Assembly: GCA_023393455.1 (NCBI GenBank)
Contig: JAEWLJ010000003.1
Location: 38,495 to 102,494 of the forward strand
Source of the DNA: Methanobacteriota archaeon
Lineage (GTDB): Archaea; Halobacteriota; Methanomicrobia; Methanomicrobiales; Methanoculleaceae
Length of the DNA: 64,000 bases
Direction: 5' to 3'
In this document: in pieces, positions 26,123 through 33,850 of the stretch
Numbering within the stretch: the first letter of the stretch is position 1
How the letters are laid out: every line of letters starts with the position of its first letter
Notes under the pieces: model-generated
Seen by the model: the letters and a program-made list of their open reading frames with translations, nothing else
What the model was told of the DNA's origin: nothing
Databases searched by the model: none
Program-made: the position numbers and the translations under genes

Positions 26123-26141
26123 TTAGGTAAATGCGAACTAA
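26123..26141 (+). promoter_or_regulatory. MarR-type operator in the lon promoter
   Basis: TTAGGTAAATGCGAACTAA has the same half-sites and spacing as the operator at 25651 (TTAGGT-N7-[A/G]ACTAA). It lies between a TATA-like ccatattg (26115-26122) and the lon ATG at 26158. An ATG inside it (26131) is in frame with lon but would place the start within the operator, so the downstream ATG with GGAG is preferred. Confidence 0.72.
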
Positions 26142-26157
26142 ACAACCCGGAGACATC

Positions 26158-28530
26158 ATGAACTCACCACAACAAGACACCAACCGAGACTACATCGTCA
26201 TACCGCTCTCCGAGACCGTGGTCTACCCCGAGACCCGGACGAAACTCCAGGTCGAGACGGCCGTCGGAGAAGCGCTGATCGCCGCCATGAAGAGCGACGG
26301 GTCGGCATACGCGGTCGGGCTGACCGCAAAGATCGGAGCGGAGAACCCGGCCGACGCACTCTATACGACCGGAAACCTTCTTGCGATCGCGCACGTCCAG
26401 CCCGCAAACGAAGGCTACCTGATCTTTGCCCACGCAACCCGCCGGGTGAAGGCCGTAACGCTCACGGAGAGGGACGGGCAGTTCTACGCCGTCTGCGAAC
26501 CCCTCCCGGACGTACCCGACCTCGATGAGGGTGGCCGGGCGGAGATGCTCAGGCGTGTCAGGGCGGCCGTCCACGAGATCAGCGGCAACTTCCAGGGCTC
26601 CGAGCAGTTCACCCGCCCCGTCGACCGGATGGAGTCCGTCGACCAGATCATGGGGTTCGTCATGCCCTTCCTGCCGGTCGGCGTTGCCGAGAAACAGGCC
26701 CTCCTCGAGATCGTCTCCACCCGGGAGCGCTACACCGCGTTCCTCCGGATCCTGGCGGACCTGAACGAGAACATCAACCTCCGGATCGAGGTGGCGCAGA
26801 AGGCCACCGAGAAGGTCGGGAAGGCGAACCGCGAGGCGATGCTTCGCGAGCAGATGAAGGTCATCCAGGAGGAGCTCAACGGGGGCGACGACTCTGAGGG
26901 CGAGGGGGGATACCGGGAGCGGATCGAGCGCTCGACGATGCCTGATGAGGTGCGCAAGAAGGCCCTCGCCGAGCTGAAGAAGCTCGAGACGGGCGGGAGC
27001 CAGCACCACGAGAGCCAGGGTATCCGAAACTACCTCGACCTCCTGCTCGACCTCCCCTGGACGGTTGAGAAGAAGAGCATCGATATCGAGGAGGCCCGCC
27101 GGGTGCTGGAGAGCAACCACAACGGCCTTGAGAAGGTCAAGGAGCGGATCGTCCAGCACCTCGCGGTCATGAAACTCAAGGAGGAGAAGCAGGGCTCGAT
27201 CCTCCTCTTCGCGGGACCGCCGGGCACGGGGAAGACGAGCCTCGGCAAAAGCATTGCTGATGCGCTCGGGAGGGAGTACGTCCGGATCAGCCTCGGCGGC
27301 GTCAAGGACGAGGCGGAGATCCGGGGGCACCGGCGGACCTACGTCGGGTCGCTTCCCGGCCGGATCATCCAGGGGATGAAGCGGGCCGGTGCGAAGAACC
27401 CGGTCTTCATCCTCGACGAGGTCGACAAGCTCGCCGTCTCGTATTCGGGAGATCCGGCGAGCGCCCTCCTGGAGGTCCTCGACCCCGAGCAGAACAGCAC
27501 GTTCTCCGACCACTACCTGGAGGTGCCCTACGACCTCTCGGACGTGCTCTTCATCGCGACGGCGAACAGCCTCGCGACCATCCCGGCACCCCTCCTCGAC
27601 CGGATGGAACTCATCGAGATCTCGGGCTACACGAAGAACGAGAAGTTCGCGATCGCAAAAGACCACCTCCTGCCGGAGACCCTGGAGGAGCACGGCCTGA
27701 CCCCGGATCACCTCCAGGTCGAGGACGAGGCCGTCTCGGCGATCATCGACCGCTACACCCGGGAAGCGGGTGTCCGGACGCTCAAGAAGCAGCTTGCCCG
27801 GATCGCCCGGTATGTCTCCGCGAAGATCGTTTCGGGGACGGCCGATCTCCCCTACGTCGTGACGGCGACGATGCTTCCCGAGATCCTGGGGCGGGAGACC
27901 GTCCGGCCGGACGTGGCGCGGAAGGAGAACCCGCCCGGCGTCGTGACGGGGCTTGCCTGGACGCCGGTCGGCGGCGACATCCTCTTCATCGAGGGGACGT
28001 TCATGCCCGGCAAGGGGAAGCTCACCCTGACGGGGCAACTCGGCGATGTGATGAAGGAGTCGGCCCAGATCTCCCTCAGCCTGATCCGCTCGCGGCTCGC
28101 GGCGATCGCGACCGGGTTCGACTTCTTCGCAAGCGACATCCACATCCATGTACCGGCGGGGGCGACCCCGAAGGACGGGCCGTCTGCGGGGGTGACCCTC
28201 GTTACGGCCCTCGCCTCCCTCGTCACGGGGAAGGCGGTCGACCCGACGGTCGCGATGACCGGCGAGGTGACCCTCTCCGGTGCCGTCCTCCCCGTAGGGG
28301 GGATCAAGGAGAAAGTCCTTGCGGCGCACCGGGCCGGGATCAGGACGGTCATCCTCCCGCGGGAGAACGAGCGGGATCTCGAGGATGTGCCCGAGGAGGT
28401 GCGGCGCGACCTTGCGTTCGTGACCGTGGAGACGATCGAGGACCTCCTCCGGGAGGCGCTCGGGATCGAACTCCACCGCCCCGTCGTGCCGTATACGGGC
28501 AACCGGTGCGTGCCCGTGCACGACATCTGA
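26158..28530 (+). CDS. lon: ATP-dependent protease Lon, bacterial (LonA) type
   Basis: A 790-residue soluble protease with the LonA layout: N-terminal substrate-binding domain (residues 1-200), coiled-coil helix region, AAA+ module with Walker A GPPGTGKTS (about residue 355) and Walker B FILDEVDK, sensor region, and C-terminal protease domain with catalytic Ser676 in PKDGPSAG and Lys719 in GGIKEK. It lacks the membrane insertion of the archaeal LonB, so it is probably acquired from bacteria. It degrades misfolded and regulatory proteins in the cytoplasm. The MarR operator just upstream suggests repression until an inducing signal arrives. Confidence 0.95.
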   Translation: MNSPQQDTNRDYIVIPLSETVVYPETRTKLQVETAVGEALIAAMKSDGSAYAVGLTAKIGAENPADALYTTGNLLAIAHVQPANEGYLIFAHATRRVKAVTLTERDGQFYAVCEPLPDVPDLDEGGRAEMLRRVRAAVHEISGNFQGSEQFTRPVDRMESVDQIMGFVMPFLPVGVAEKQALLEIVSTRERYTAFLRILADLNENINLRIEVAQKATEKVGKANREAMLREQMKVIQEELNGGDDSEGEGGYRERIERSTMPDEVRKKALAELKKLETGGSQHHESQGIRNYLDLLLDLPWTVEKKSIDIEEARRVLESNHNGLEKVKERIVQHLAVMKLKEEKQGSILLFAGPPGTGKTSLGKSIADALGREYVRISLGGVKDEAEIRGHRRTYVGSLPGRIIQGMKRAGAKNPVFILDEVDKLAVSYSGDPASALLEVLDPEQNSTFSDHYLEVPYDLSDVLFIATANSLATIPAPLLDRMELIEISGYTKNEKFAIAKDHLLPETLEEHGLTPDHLQVEDEAVSAIIDRYTREAGVRTLKKQLARIARYVSAKIVSGTADLPYVVTATMLPEILGRETVRPDVARKENPPGVVTGLAWTPVGGDILFIEGTFMPGKGKLTLTGQLGDVMKESAQISLSLIRSRLAAIATGFDFFASDIHIHVPAGATPKDGPSAGVTLVTALASLVTGKAVDPTVAMTGEVTLSGAVLPVGGIKEKVLAAHRAGIRTVILPRENERDLEDVPEEVRRDLAFVTVETIEDLLREALGIELHRPVVPYTGNRCVPVHDI

Positions 28531-28612
28531 ACACCCTCTTTTTATCGTCTCGCCATACCCCCCTTTCTCTCCTTCGAGCCCCGCTCCGGGAGCAAATAGG
28601 CTTGAGGCGGTT

Positions 28613-28659
28613 CGACGTGTAGAGGATCGTGACAGAAATTGTTTATAGAGGTACGTCGA
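28613..28659 (+). promoter_or_regulatory. 47-bp shared promoter element, copy G
   Basis: The blocks are CGACGTGTAGA, eight bases, ACAGAAATTG, TTTATAG (28642-28648) and ACGTCGA. The outer TCGACGT and ACGTCGA are perfect 7-bp inverted repeats. It precedes the four-gene unit 28739-30539 with a leader of about 70 nt. Confidence 0.85.
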
Positions 28660-28738
28660 GCTCTCACCGATAGCTGCCGGAATCGGTGCCCCGATGTGTG
28701 GGATCTGTCCGGCCTGCGCCGAGACCGGAGGAGATTGC

Positions 28739-29140
28739 ATGGAACCTGACAGGAAGCGCCTGATTGCCGTAGGGATCTTTGCGTTCGTCGGCGTCGTCCT
28801 CCTCGTCGCGGCGGTCGTGTTCGGAGTTACGGCCTTCGTCACCCTGATCACGGGAGTCGACGGTCCTCCGCAAATGTTGGTTGTGGAAGTAGTCGGGGAA
28901 GAAGAGCTGCAGAACGCGTCCGTCATTCACCTGACCGACCGTGACCTGCAGCAGCACCCGGTGCTTGCCTCCGCGATTCGCGAGGCCAGCAGCGACTCCA
29001 ACGTGGTGAAATCCGCGTCGGTTCCGATGACGGGGGCCGAATGTCTCGCACTCACTGAGTCCTTTGGTGTGTATACGGCGAATGCGCCGATCCTCGAGTA
29101 CGACGGAGTATACTACGCTACCCGCGTTCTGATCCATTAG
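28739..29140 (+). CDS. Membrane-anchored protein with a small repeated exported domain (copy 1)
   Basis: A 133-residue protein from ATG MEPDRKRLIAVGIFAF, with GGAGGAG five bases upstream. A single N-terminal helix is followed by an exported domain of about 90 residues: HLTDRDLQQHPVLASAIR, then a variable part, then FGVYTANAPILEYDGVYYA. The same domain is present in the next gene and at the C-terminus of 29727-30539. Family not recognised. Confidence 0.7.
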   Translation: MEPDRKRLIAVGIFAFVGVVLLVAAVVFGVTAFVTLITGVDGPPQMLVVEVVGEEELQNASVIHLTDRDLQQHPVLASAIREASSDSNVVKSASVPMTGAECLALTESFGVYTANAPILEYDGVYYATRVLIH

Positions 29141-29163
29141 AATCGTGTCAAAACAGGTGCAGA

Positions 29164-29604
29164 ATGGAAGAAGGTAAGAAACCCGGCAACCGGCTCAGAA
29201 CGGCGGGGTTCGTCGTCGCGTGCGGCCTTATCGGCATCGTTGCGGTCGTGCTCGGCTTCATGCTCGCCGATGCCCTCCTCATCTACGCGATGGAGGGCTC
29301 GGGTGGGCAGCCGATGCTCTACGTCATGGAGAGGACGGAGCCGGGAGAGAATGTGGTCGTCCCCCTGACCGAGAAGGACTTCGCCGACCACCCGGCGCTC
29401 GACGCGGTCATCCGTGGCGAGGAGCGAAACCCGTCGGCGTGGGAGTGGGGTATGAGCGACCGGCGCTTCATCGGGGGAACCAACGTCTCCTACGCGGAGA
29501 GCAGGGCGCTCCAGGACACTTACGGCCCCGACCGGGAGACGTGGGTCTACCCGCACCTGGAGTACGAAGGGGCGTACTACCTGGTGGTGACGACGTGGCC
29601 GTGA
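29164..29604 (+). CDS. Membrane-anchored protein with a small repeated exported domain (copy 2)
   Basis: A 146-residue protein with an N-terminal helix (TAGFVVACGLIGIVAVVLGFM) and the domain seen in the preceding gene: VPLTEKDFADHPALDAVIR, then YAESRALQDTYG, then HLEYEGAYYLVV. It is 23 bp downstream of its paralogue. One sequon (NVS) occurs in the external part. Function unknown. Confidence 0.7.
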   Translation: MEEGKKPGNRLRTAGFVVACGLIGIVAVVLGFMLADALLIYAMEGSGGQPMLYVMERTEPGENVVVPLTEKDFADHPALDAVIRGEERNPSAWEWGMSDRRFIGGTNVSYAESRALQDTYGPDRETWVYPHLEYEGAYYLVVTTWP

Positions 29605-29623
29605 GAGAGCCGGGGGAGGAAGG

Positions 29624-29725
29624 ATGAACGGAACAACCAGAACATGGACACTCCTCCTCCTCGCGGTGCTGCTCGCGGTCGCCCCAGCGGGGACACTTCT
29701 CGTCATCGGCTGGAAGAGGTGGTGA
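29624..29725 (+). CDS. 33-residue single-helix membrane microprotein
   Basis: An ATG preceded by a strong GGGGGAGGAAGG site opens a 33-codon frame starting MNGTTRTWTLLLLAVLLAV and ending IGWKRW. It is one hydrophobic helix with a positively charged tail. The stop TGA is one base before the next ATG, and the gap to the previous gene is 19 bp, so it fits neatly into the operon. It is too short to judge by homology; the ribosome-binding site and tight packing are the evidence. Confidence 0.6.
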   Translation: MNGTTRTWTLLLLAVLLAVAPAGTLLVIGWKRW

Positions 29726-29726
29726 G

Positions 29727-30539
29727 ATGGTACAGAAAGGCTCAGTAATCCCGGCGCTCCTCCTCACCGCCGCGGTCACGGCGCTGGCGGCGGGTTTTGC
29801 GGCTTTCGCGCCCGTCGCGGAGGTCACCGTAACCCCGCATGAGCAGATTGCCCCACAGGATCAGGCCCTGGTCCATATCGACTTCTTCACGGAGAAGAGG
29901 GATGCCCCGGTCGAGGGCGTGGATATCCTCTCCTCGATCCTGCGTTACGAACTCGCGGTCTACGATACAGAGGGTATCCATGATCGCCTGCTTTCCGGCG
30001 AACCGCTGGCGGTGCATATCGCCGGACGGCCCTGCACGGCGGATCTCGAGGAGGTGTTGCACGGCACCGGCTCCTTCACCGGCACCCTTTCCGGGGACGG
30101 GAGGGTGCACCTGACCATCAGCGGCGACGTCCTTCGCGGCTATTTCGAGACCGGCGGCGTCGCATACTGGGTGGAGAGCACCGGGCGGTACGACACCAAA
30201 TCCCCGGGGAAGGTCATCCACTATCTCTTCTCCTCCGCCGACGTGAAAGGGCTGAGCGGTTGTTACCTCACGCTCTACAACATCAGCAACGGGGATCTGG
30301 AGGATTCCGGGTACCCTGCAGACTGGACAAAGGCCGACTTCCTGAAGGCCGGCCACGAGGTCGTCCCGCTCACCGATACCGATCTCGTCGACCTCCCTAA
30401 AGTGAACGAGACCCTCCGCACCGGCTTTATGGAGGTGCCGCTCTCCTACAACGAGACGATGCGCATCGTAAAGGGCTACCGGGGGAAGATCGCGGAGTAC
30501 CGCGGGAACTACTACGTGATCGACTTCTTCGAGAGTTAG
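29727..30539 (+). CDS. Exported protein with C-terminal repeated domain (copy 3)
   Basis: A 270-residue protein with a signal peptide or anchor (SVIPALLLTAAVTALAAGFAAF). An N-terminal exported domain of about 160 residues is unlike its neighbours. The C-terminal 75 residues (VVPLTDTDLVDLPKVNETLR, then YRGKIAEYRGNYYVIDF) are a third copy of the domain in the two genes upstream. It closes the operon driven by promoter copy G. Not recognised beyond this internal relationship. Confidence 0.7.
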   Translation: MVQKGSVIPALLLTAAVTALAAGFAAFAPVAEVTVTPHEQIAPQDQALVHIDFFTEKRDAPVEGVDILSSILRYELAVYDTEGIHDRLLSGEPLAVHIAGRPCTADLEEVLHGTGSFTGTLSGDGRVHLTISGDVLRGYFETGGVAYWVESTGRYDTKSPGKVIHYLFSSADVKGLSGCYLTLYNISNGDLEDSGYPADWTKADFLKAGHEVVPLTDTDLVDLPKVNETLRTGFMEVPLSYNETMRIVKGYRGKIAEYRGNYYVIDFFES

Positions 30540-30553
30540 ATTGTGGCGATCCC

Positions 30554-31039
30554 CTAAACCCTCTTTGCGATCGTCTCGATTGCTTCGATGATCGTCTGCT
30601 GCTGCGGTTTGATGATCGCGACCGGGCAGTCGACGATCTTCTCCACGATCGAGGCGAGGATTGGGGCACAGACGATCCCGAGCGCCCCCTCCTTCTCCGC
30701 CCGTGCCGCGGCGGCGATGCACTCCTCGAGGGTGTTCGCCGCGTAGCCCCGGACGTGGTATTGCTTCCCACCGATAGGGAGGTCGCGGTTGTCGATCTCA
30801 TCGAGCAGGAACCGGGCCGCGATGACCGCGATGAAACTCTTCTCCCGGGGCTCGAGGACGTTGACGATCCGCCGGACGGTCGAGAGGCGCGGGTCCGCCC
30901 TGCCCGACGTGAGCTTGTAGAGGGTCGCGGCCGGGATCCCGGCCCGTTCCGCGAGGTCGCGGATGCTCATATCCTGCCGGGCGAGTTCCTCCTGGAGCGC
31001 TTCGGCAAACTCGGCTTCGAAGATCTTTCTTGAGAGCAT
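30554..31039 (-). CDS. XRE-type transcriptional regulator with C-terminal sensor domain
   Basis: A 161-residue protein. Residues 15-70 form a Cro/C1 helix-turn-helix (SIRDLAERAGIPAATLYKLTSGRADPRLSTVRRI). The C-terminal 75 residues (IVCAPILASIVEKIVDCPVAIIKP) resemble the PrpR-type N-terminal ligand domain. Such proteins are common near sulfur and amino-acid genes in methanogens. It is divergent from the DUF39 gene at 31246, and a palindrome in its own leader suggests autoregulation. Confidence 0.82.
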   Translation of the reverse strand: MLSRKIFEAEFAEALQEELARQDMSIRDLAERAGIPAATLYKLTSGRADPRLSTVRRIVNVLEPREKSFIAVIAARFLLDEIDNRDLPIGGKQYHVRGYAANTLEECIAAAARAEKEGALGIVCAPILASIVEKIVDCPVAIIKPQQQTIIEAIETIAKRV

Positions 31040-31048
31040 TGTTCTACT

Positions 31049-31072
31049 ATAATATCATCCCCGTGATAATAT
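31049..31072 (-). promoter_or_regulatory. Palindromic operator in the XRE regulator promoter
   Basis: ATAATATCA and TGATAATAT (plus strand) form nine-base arms with one mismatch around TCCCCG. The palindrome lies between a TATA box on the minus strand (accttatagg, 31078-31087) and the ATG at 31039, at the expected transcription start. Autorepression is the simplest reading. Confidence 0.55.
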
Positions 31073-31245
31073 CTTTCCTATAAGGTAAAGCGTCCTGGCA
31101 TGGGGAGAAGATCTTCTCCTCCCCCGGCCCCCGGGAGCGGAGGGTTTAAGAAGGCTGGGGCCCACCACTTCGTTGATTTCAGGGTGATCGGCCGCCTGGT
31201 GCGGCCCGAACCGGCCTTCTCGATACAGACGGAGGATATCAGGTT

Positions 31246-32484
31246 ATGAAGACGATGAGAGAGATCGACGAGAAGATCCGGAACGGTTCAGCGGTCGTCT
31301 ACACCGCCGCGGAGTTCAAGCAGCTCGTCCGCGAGGGTGCGGAGATCACGGCCGCAGACGTCGACGTGGTCACCACGGGAACCTGCGGGGTGATGTCGGG
31401 GACCGCGGCGATCCTCTCGGTCCCGGTAGCGGCGCCCGGGACATTCGAGCGTGCTGAACGGGCCTGGCTGAACGGTGTCCCCTGCATGCCCGGCCCCTGC
31501 CCGAACGAGCGCCTCGGGCTCGTCGACCTGATCGTCTCCGGGACCGCCCACGCGGGGGTCGGCTACGGCGGCGGCCACCTCTTCCGCGATATTGTCGAGG
31601 GACGCGAGATCGAGGTGGTGGTGGAGGCCGCCGACCGCTCGATCGAGGCGAAGGTGACCCTCAATGACTTCTCCTACGCCCGGCTCTTCACGACCCGGAG
31701 CGCCTACAAGAACTACACCGCCTACCTCAATACCCAACCGACCCGGGTGACGACGATCTTCTCCGTCACGGGGCTCCAGGGGCCCTGCCGGGAGGCCTCG
31801 GTCAGCGGGTGCGGCGAGATCAACCCGCTCGAAAACGACCCGCTCGGGCTTGCGATCCGGGCCGGGGCGCCGGTCCTCCTGAACGGATCGGCAGGGCTCG
31901 TGACCGGGGAGGGGACCCGGAGCACGCCTTCGCGTCCGAACCTCACGGTGATCGCCGATATGGCCGGGATGCAGCCCCGTTACATGGGAGGGTTCAGGAC
32001 CTCTGCAGGGCCGGAGTGCATCACGAGTGTCGGGATCGCGATCCCGGTCCTCGACGACCGGCAGGTGGCGGGACTCCGCGTCCTCGACGATGAGATCGCT
32101 CTCCCGGTCGCCGATATCAACACCCGGAGAGTCCTCGGGGAGGCGACCTACGCCGACGTCTGGCAGCGGCCCAACCGGGAGGTGGCCTACCACCCCGAGT
32201 GGTGCGAGGAGTGCTCGACCTGCGCCGTTGCCGCGGTCTGCCCGACGGGTGCGTTTACCCGCGAGACCGGGATAGACCGCGACCGCTGCCTCGCCTGCAC
32301 CGCCTGCCTTGGTGCCTGCCAGAACGACGCCCTCGAGGCCGGCGAAGGCTCGCTCCGGGTCCGGGGGCGGAAGGTGCCGATCACGCTCCGCCAGTCCGGC
32401 CGGACGCTCGCCGAAGACCTCTGCCGAGACCTCAAAGAGCGGATCCTTGATTCCCGGTTCACCCTCACCGGGGGCGGGGGCTGA
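31246..32484 (+). CDS. DUF39 homocysteine biosynthesis protein with C-terminal two-cluster ferredoxin domain
   Basis: A 412-residue protein. Residues 1-310 form the DUF39 domain, including TTGTCGVMSGTAA and GVPCMPGPCPNERLG with the conserved Cys residues. In Methanosarcina this family, with a NIL-ferredoxin partner, makes homocysteine from aspartate semialdehyde and sulfide. The C-terminus carries two 4Fe-4S motifs, CEECSTCAVAAVCP and CLACTACLGACQ, fused to DUF39. No separate NIL-ferredoxin is adjacent. GGAGG precedes the ATG. It is divergent from the XRE regulator, which may control it. Confidence 0.85.
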   Translation: MKTMREIDEKIRNGSAVVYTAAEFKQLVREGAEITAADVDVVTTGTCGVMSGTAAILSVPVAAPGTFERAERAWLNGVPCMPGPCPNERLGLVDLIVSGTAHAGVGYGGGHLFRDIVEGREIEVVVEAADRSIEAKVTLNDFSYARLFTTRSAYKNYTAYLNTQPTRVTTIFSVTGLQGPCREASVSGCGEINPLENDPLGLAIRAGAPVLLNGSAGLVTGEGTRSTPSRPNLTVIADMAGMQPRYMGGFRTSAGPECITSVGIAIPVLDDRQVAGLRVLDDEIALPVADINTRRVLGEATYADVWQRPNREVAYHPEWCEECSTCAVAAVCPTGAFTRETGIDRDRCLACTACLGACQNDALEAGEGSLRVRGRKVPITLRQSGRTLAEDLCRDLKERILDSRFTLTGGGG

Positions 32485-32710
32485 ACTTCATCCACGTGGT
32501 CCTCGCGCCCGGGAACGGAGCGGTCCCGAATATCCCCCTCGCCCCCGGGGGAGATCCCGGGGCGGTTTTTGCGGGGGCTCCGGGGGTACGATCCCTCCGG
32601 AGCGTGACCCCGGGTATCCGGCAGGTGTTATGGCTATTCGATGGAACGATGCCTCCAAGGCCTTAATTGAGGGATTCCCCTGTGACCCTCCGGATGGCGG
32701 CGTGGTAGGG

Positions 32711-33643
32711 TCACAGCATCACCGTCGCGATCAGCGGTATCGTGACGAGCGACCCGATCGTCGAGACGAAGACGATCTGCGACGCGAGCTTTGAGTCGGC
32801 GCCGTACTGCTCCGCGAATATGACGGTGTTTGCCGCAGCGGGCATCGCGGCCATCGTGATCATGATCCCGTTGATGTAGGGATCGGCGAAGAACGGGGCG
32901 AGGAGGTAGCAGTAGGCCGCCGGGATCGCGAGGAGGAGGACGGCGCTCGCGACCCAGATCCGCCAGTTTCCCACCATCTCCCGGGCCGGGAAGGTCGCGA
33001 GCATCGCCCCGACGATGATCATGGCGAGCGGTGTCGTCACTCCGCCGAGGAGGTCGATCGAGTCGATGAAGGGGCTCGGGATCTCGACCGAGCCGAGGAA
33101 GAGGGCGAGCCCGACGACGGAGGCCGCGATACCGGGGTTTAAGAGCAGTTTTGGATCAAACCTCTCCCCCCTTCCTCCGGTCAGCATCGCGATCCCGACC
33201 GAGAAGACCAGGACGTTGAAGACGAGGTTGAAGATCGCGACGTAAAAGAGCGACTCCTCTCCAAAAAGTGTCAGGGCGACCGGGAACCCCATGAACCCCA
33301 CGTTCCCGAAGACGATCGCGAACTGGAGCACCCCTTCCTCCGCGGCCGGGACCCGCATGGCCTTCGAGACCACCCAGGCGAGGGCGAACGAGAAGACGTA
33401 AAGCGCCCCGGTCGCGAGGATCAGGGTCTCTGCGCCGATGAGGCGCTCGGGGGTGAAGGGCACCTGCATCGAGGCGACGATCAGCGCCGGGATGGTGATG
33501 TTGATGAGGAGCCCCGAGAGCCCCCGGGTGGCCCGGGGATCGACGATCTTTGTGGCGACGGCGACGTAGCCCGCGGCGATCAGGAGGACCAGGATGAAGA
33601 TCTGGTCCGCAACTACCAGGAAATCCGTGATCGCACCGTTCAT
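32711..33643 (-). CDS. AEC (auxin efflux carrier) family transporter
   Basis: A 310-residue protein with ten hydrophobic helices and the AEC family pattern: GLSGLLINITIPALIVASM in the first half and MPAAANTVIFAEQYGAD in the second. Members export or exchange small organic acids, malonate or malate in some bacteria; substrate here is unknown. It stands alone. The 226 bp between it and the DUF39 gene hold no further gene that I can support. Confidence 0.87.
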   Translation of the reverse strand: MNGAITDFLVVADQIFILVLLIAAGYVAVATKIVDPRATRGLSGLLINITIPALIVASMQVPFTPERLIGAETLILATGALYVFSFALAWVVSKAMRVPAAEEGVLQFAIVFGNVGFMGFPVALTLFGEESLFYVAIFNLVFNVLVFSVGIAMLTGGRGERFDPKLLLNPGIAASVVGLALFLGSVEIPSPFIDSIDLLGGVTTPLAMIIVGAMLATFPAREMVGNWRIWVASAVLLLAIPAAYCYLLAPFFADPYINGIMITMAAMPAAANTVIFAEQYGADSKLASQIVFVSTIGSLVTIPLIATVML

Positions 33644-33773
33644 AAGGGCACCGCTCCGTCCGGTTCATCAAGGTAAGTGCCGGTACCCCTTTACGGTTCT
33701 GCTCGGGGTCGGGGAGGGAACCGGAACCGCCCCATGATAGTCATCTTCAAGCCCTGAATTGATCTGATAGGCC

Positions 33774-33820
33774 CGACGTGTAGACGCGCGCCACAGAAAT
33801 CGTTTATAGAAGAATGTCGA
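33774..33820 (+). promoter_or_regulatory. 47-bp shared promoter element, copy H
   Basis: The blocks are CGACGTGTAGA, eight bases, ACAGAAATCG, TTTATAG (33803-33809) and ATGTCGA. It lies 31 bp before the ATG at 33851, the shortest leader among the copies. Confidence 0.85.
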
Positions 33821-33850
33821 GATCACTCTCAACCAATGAGGTGACCGGGT

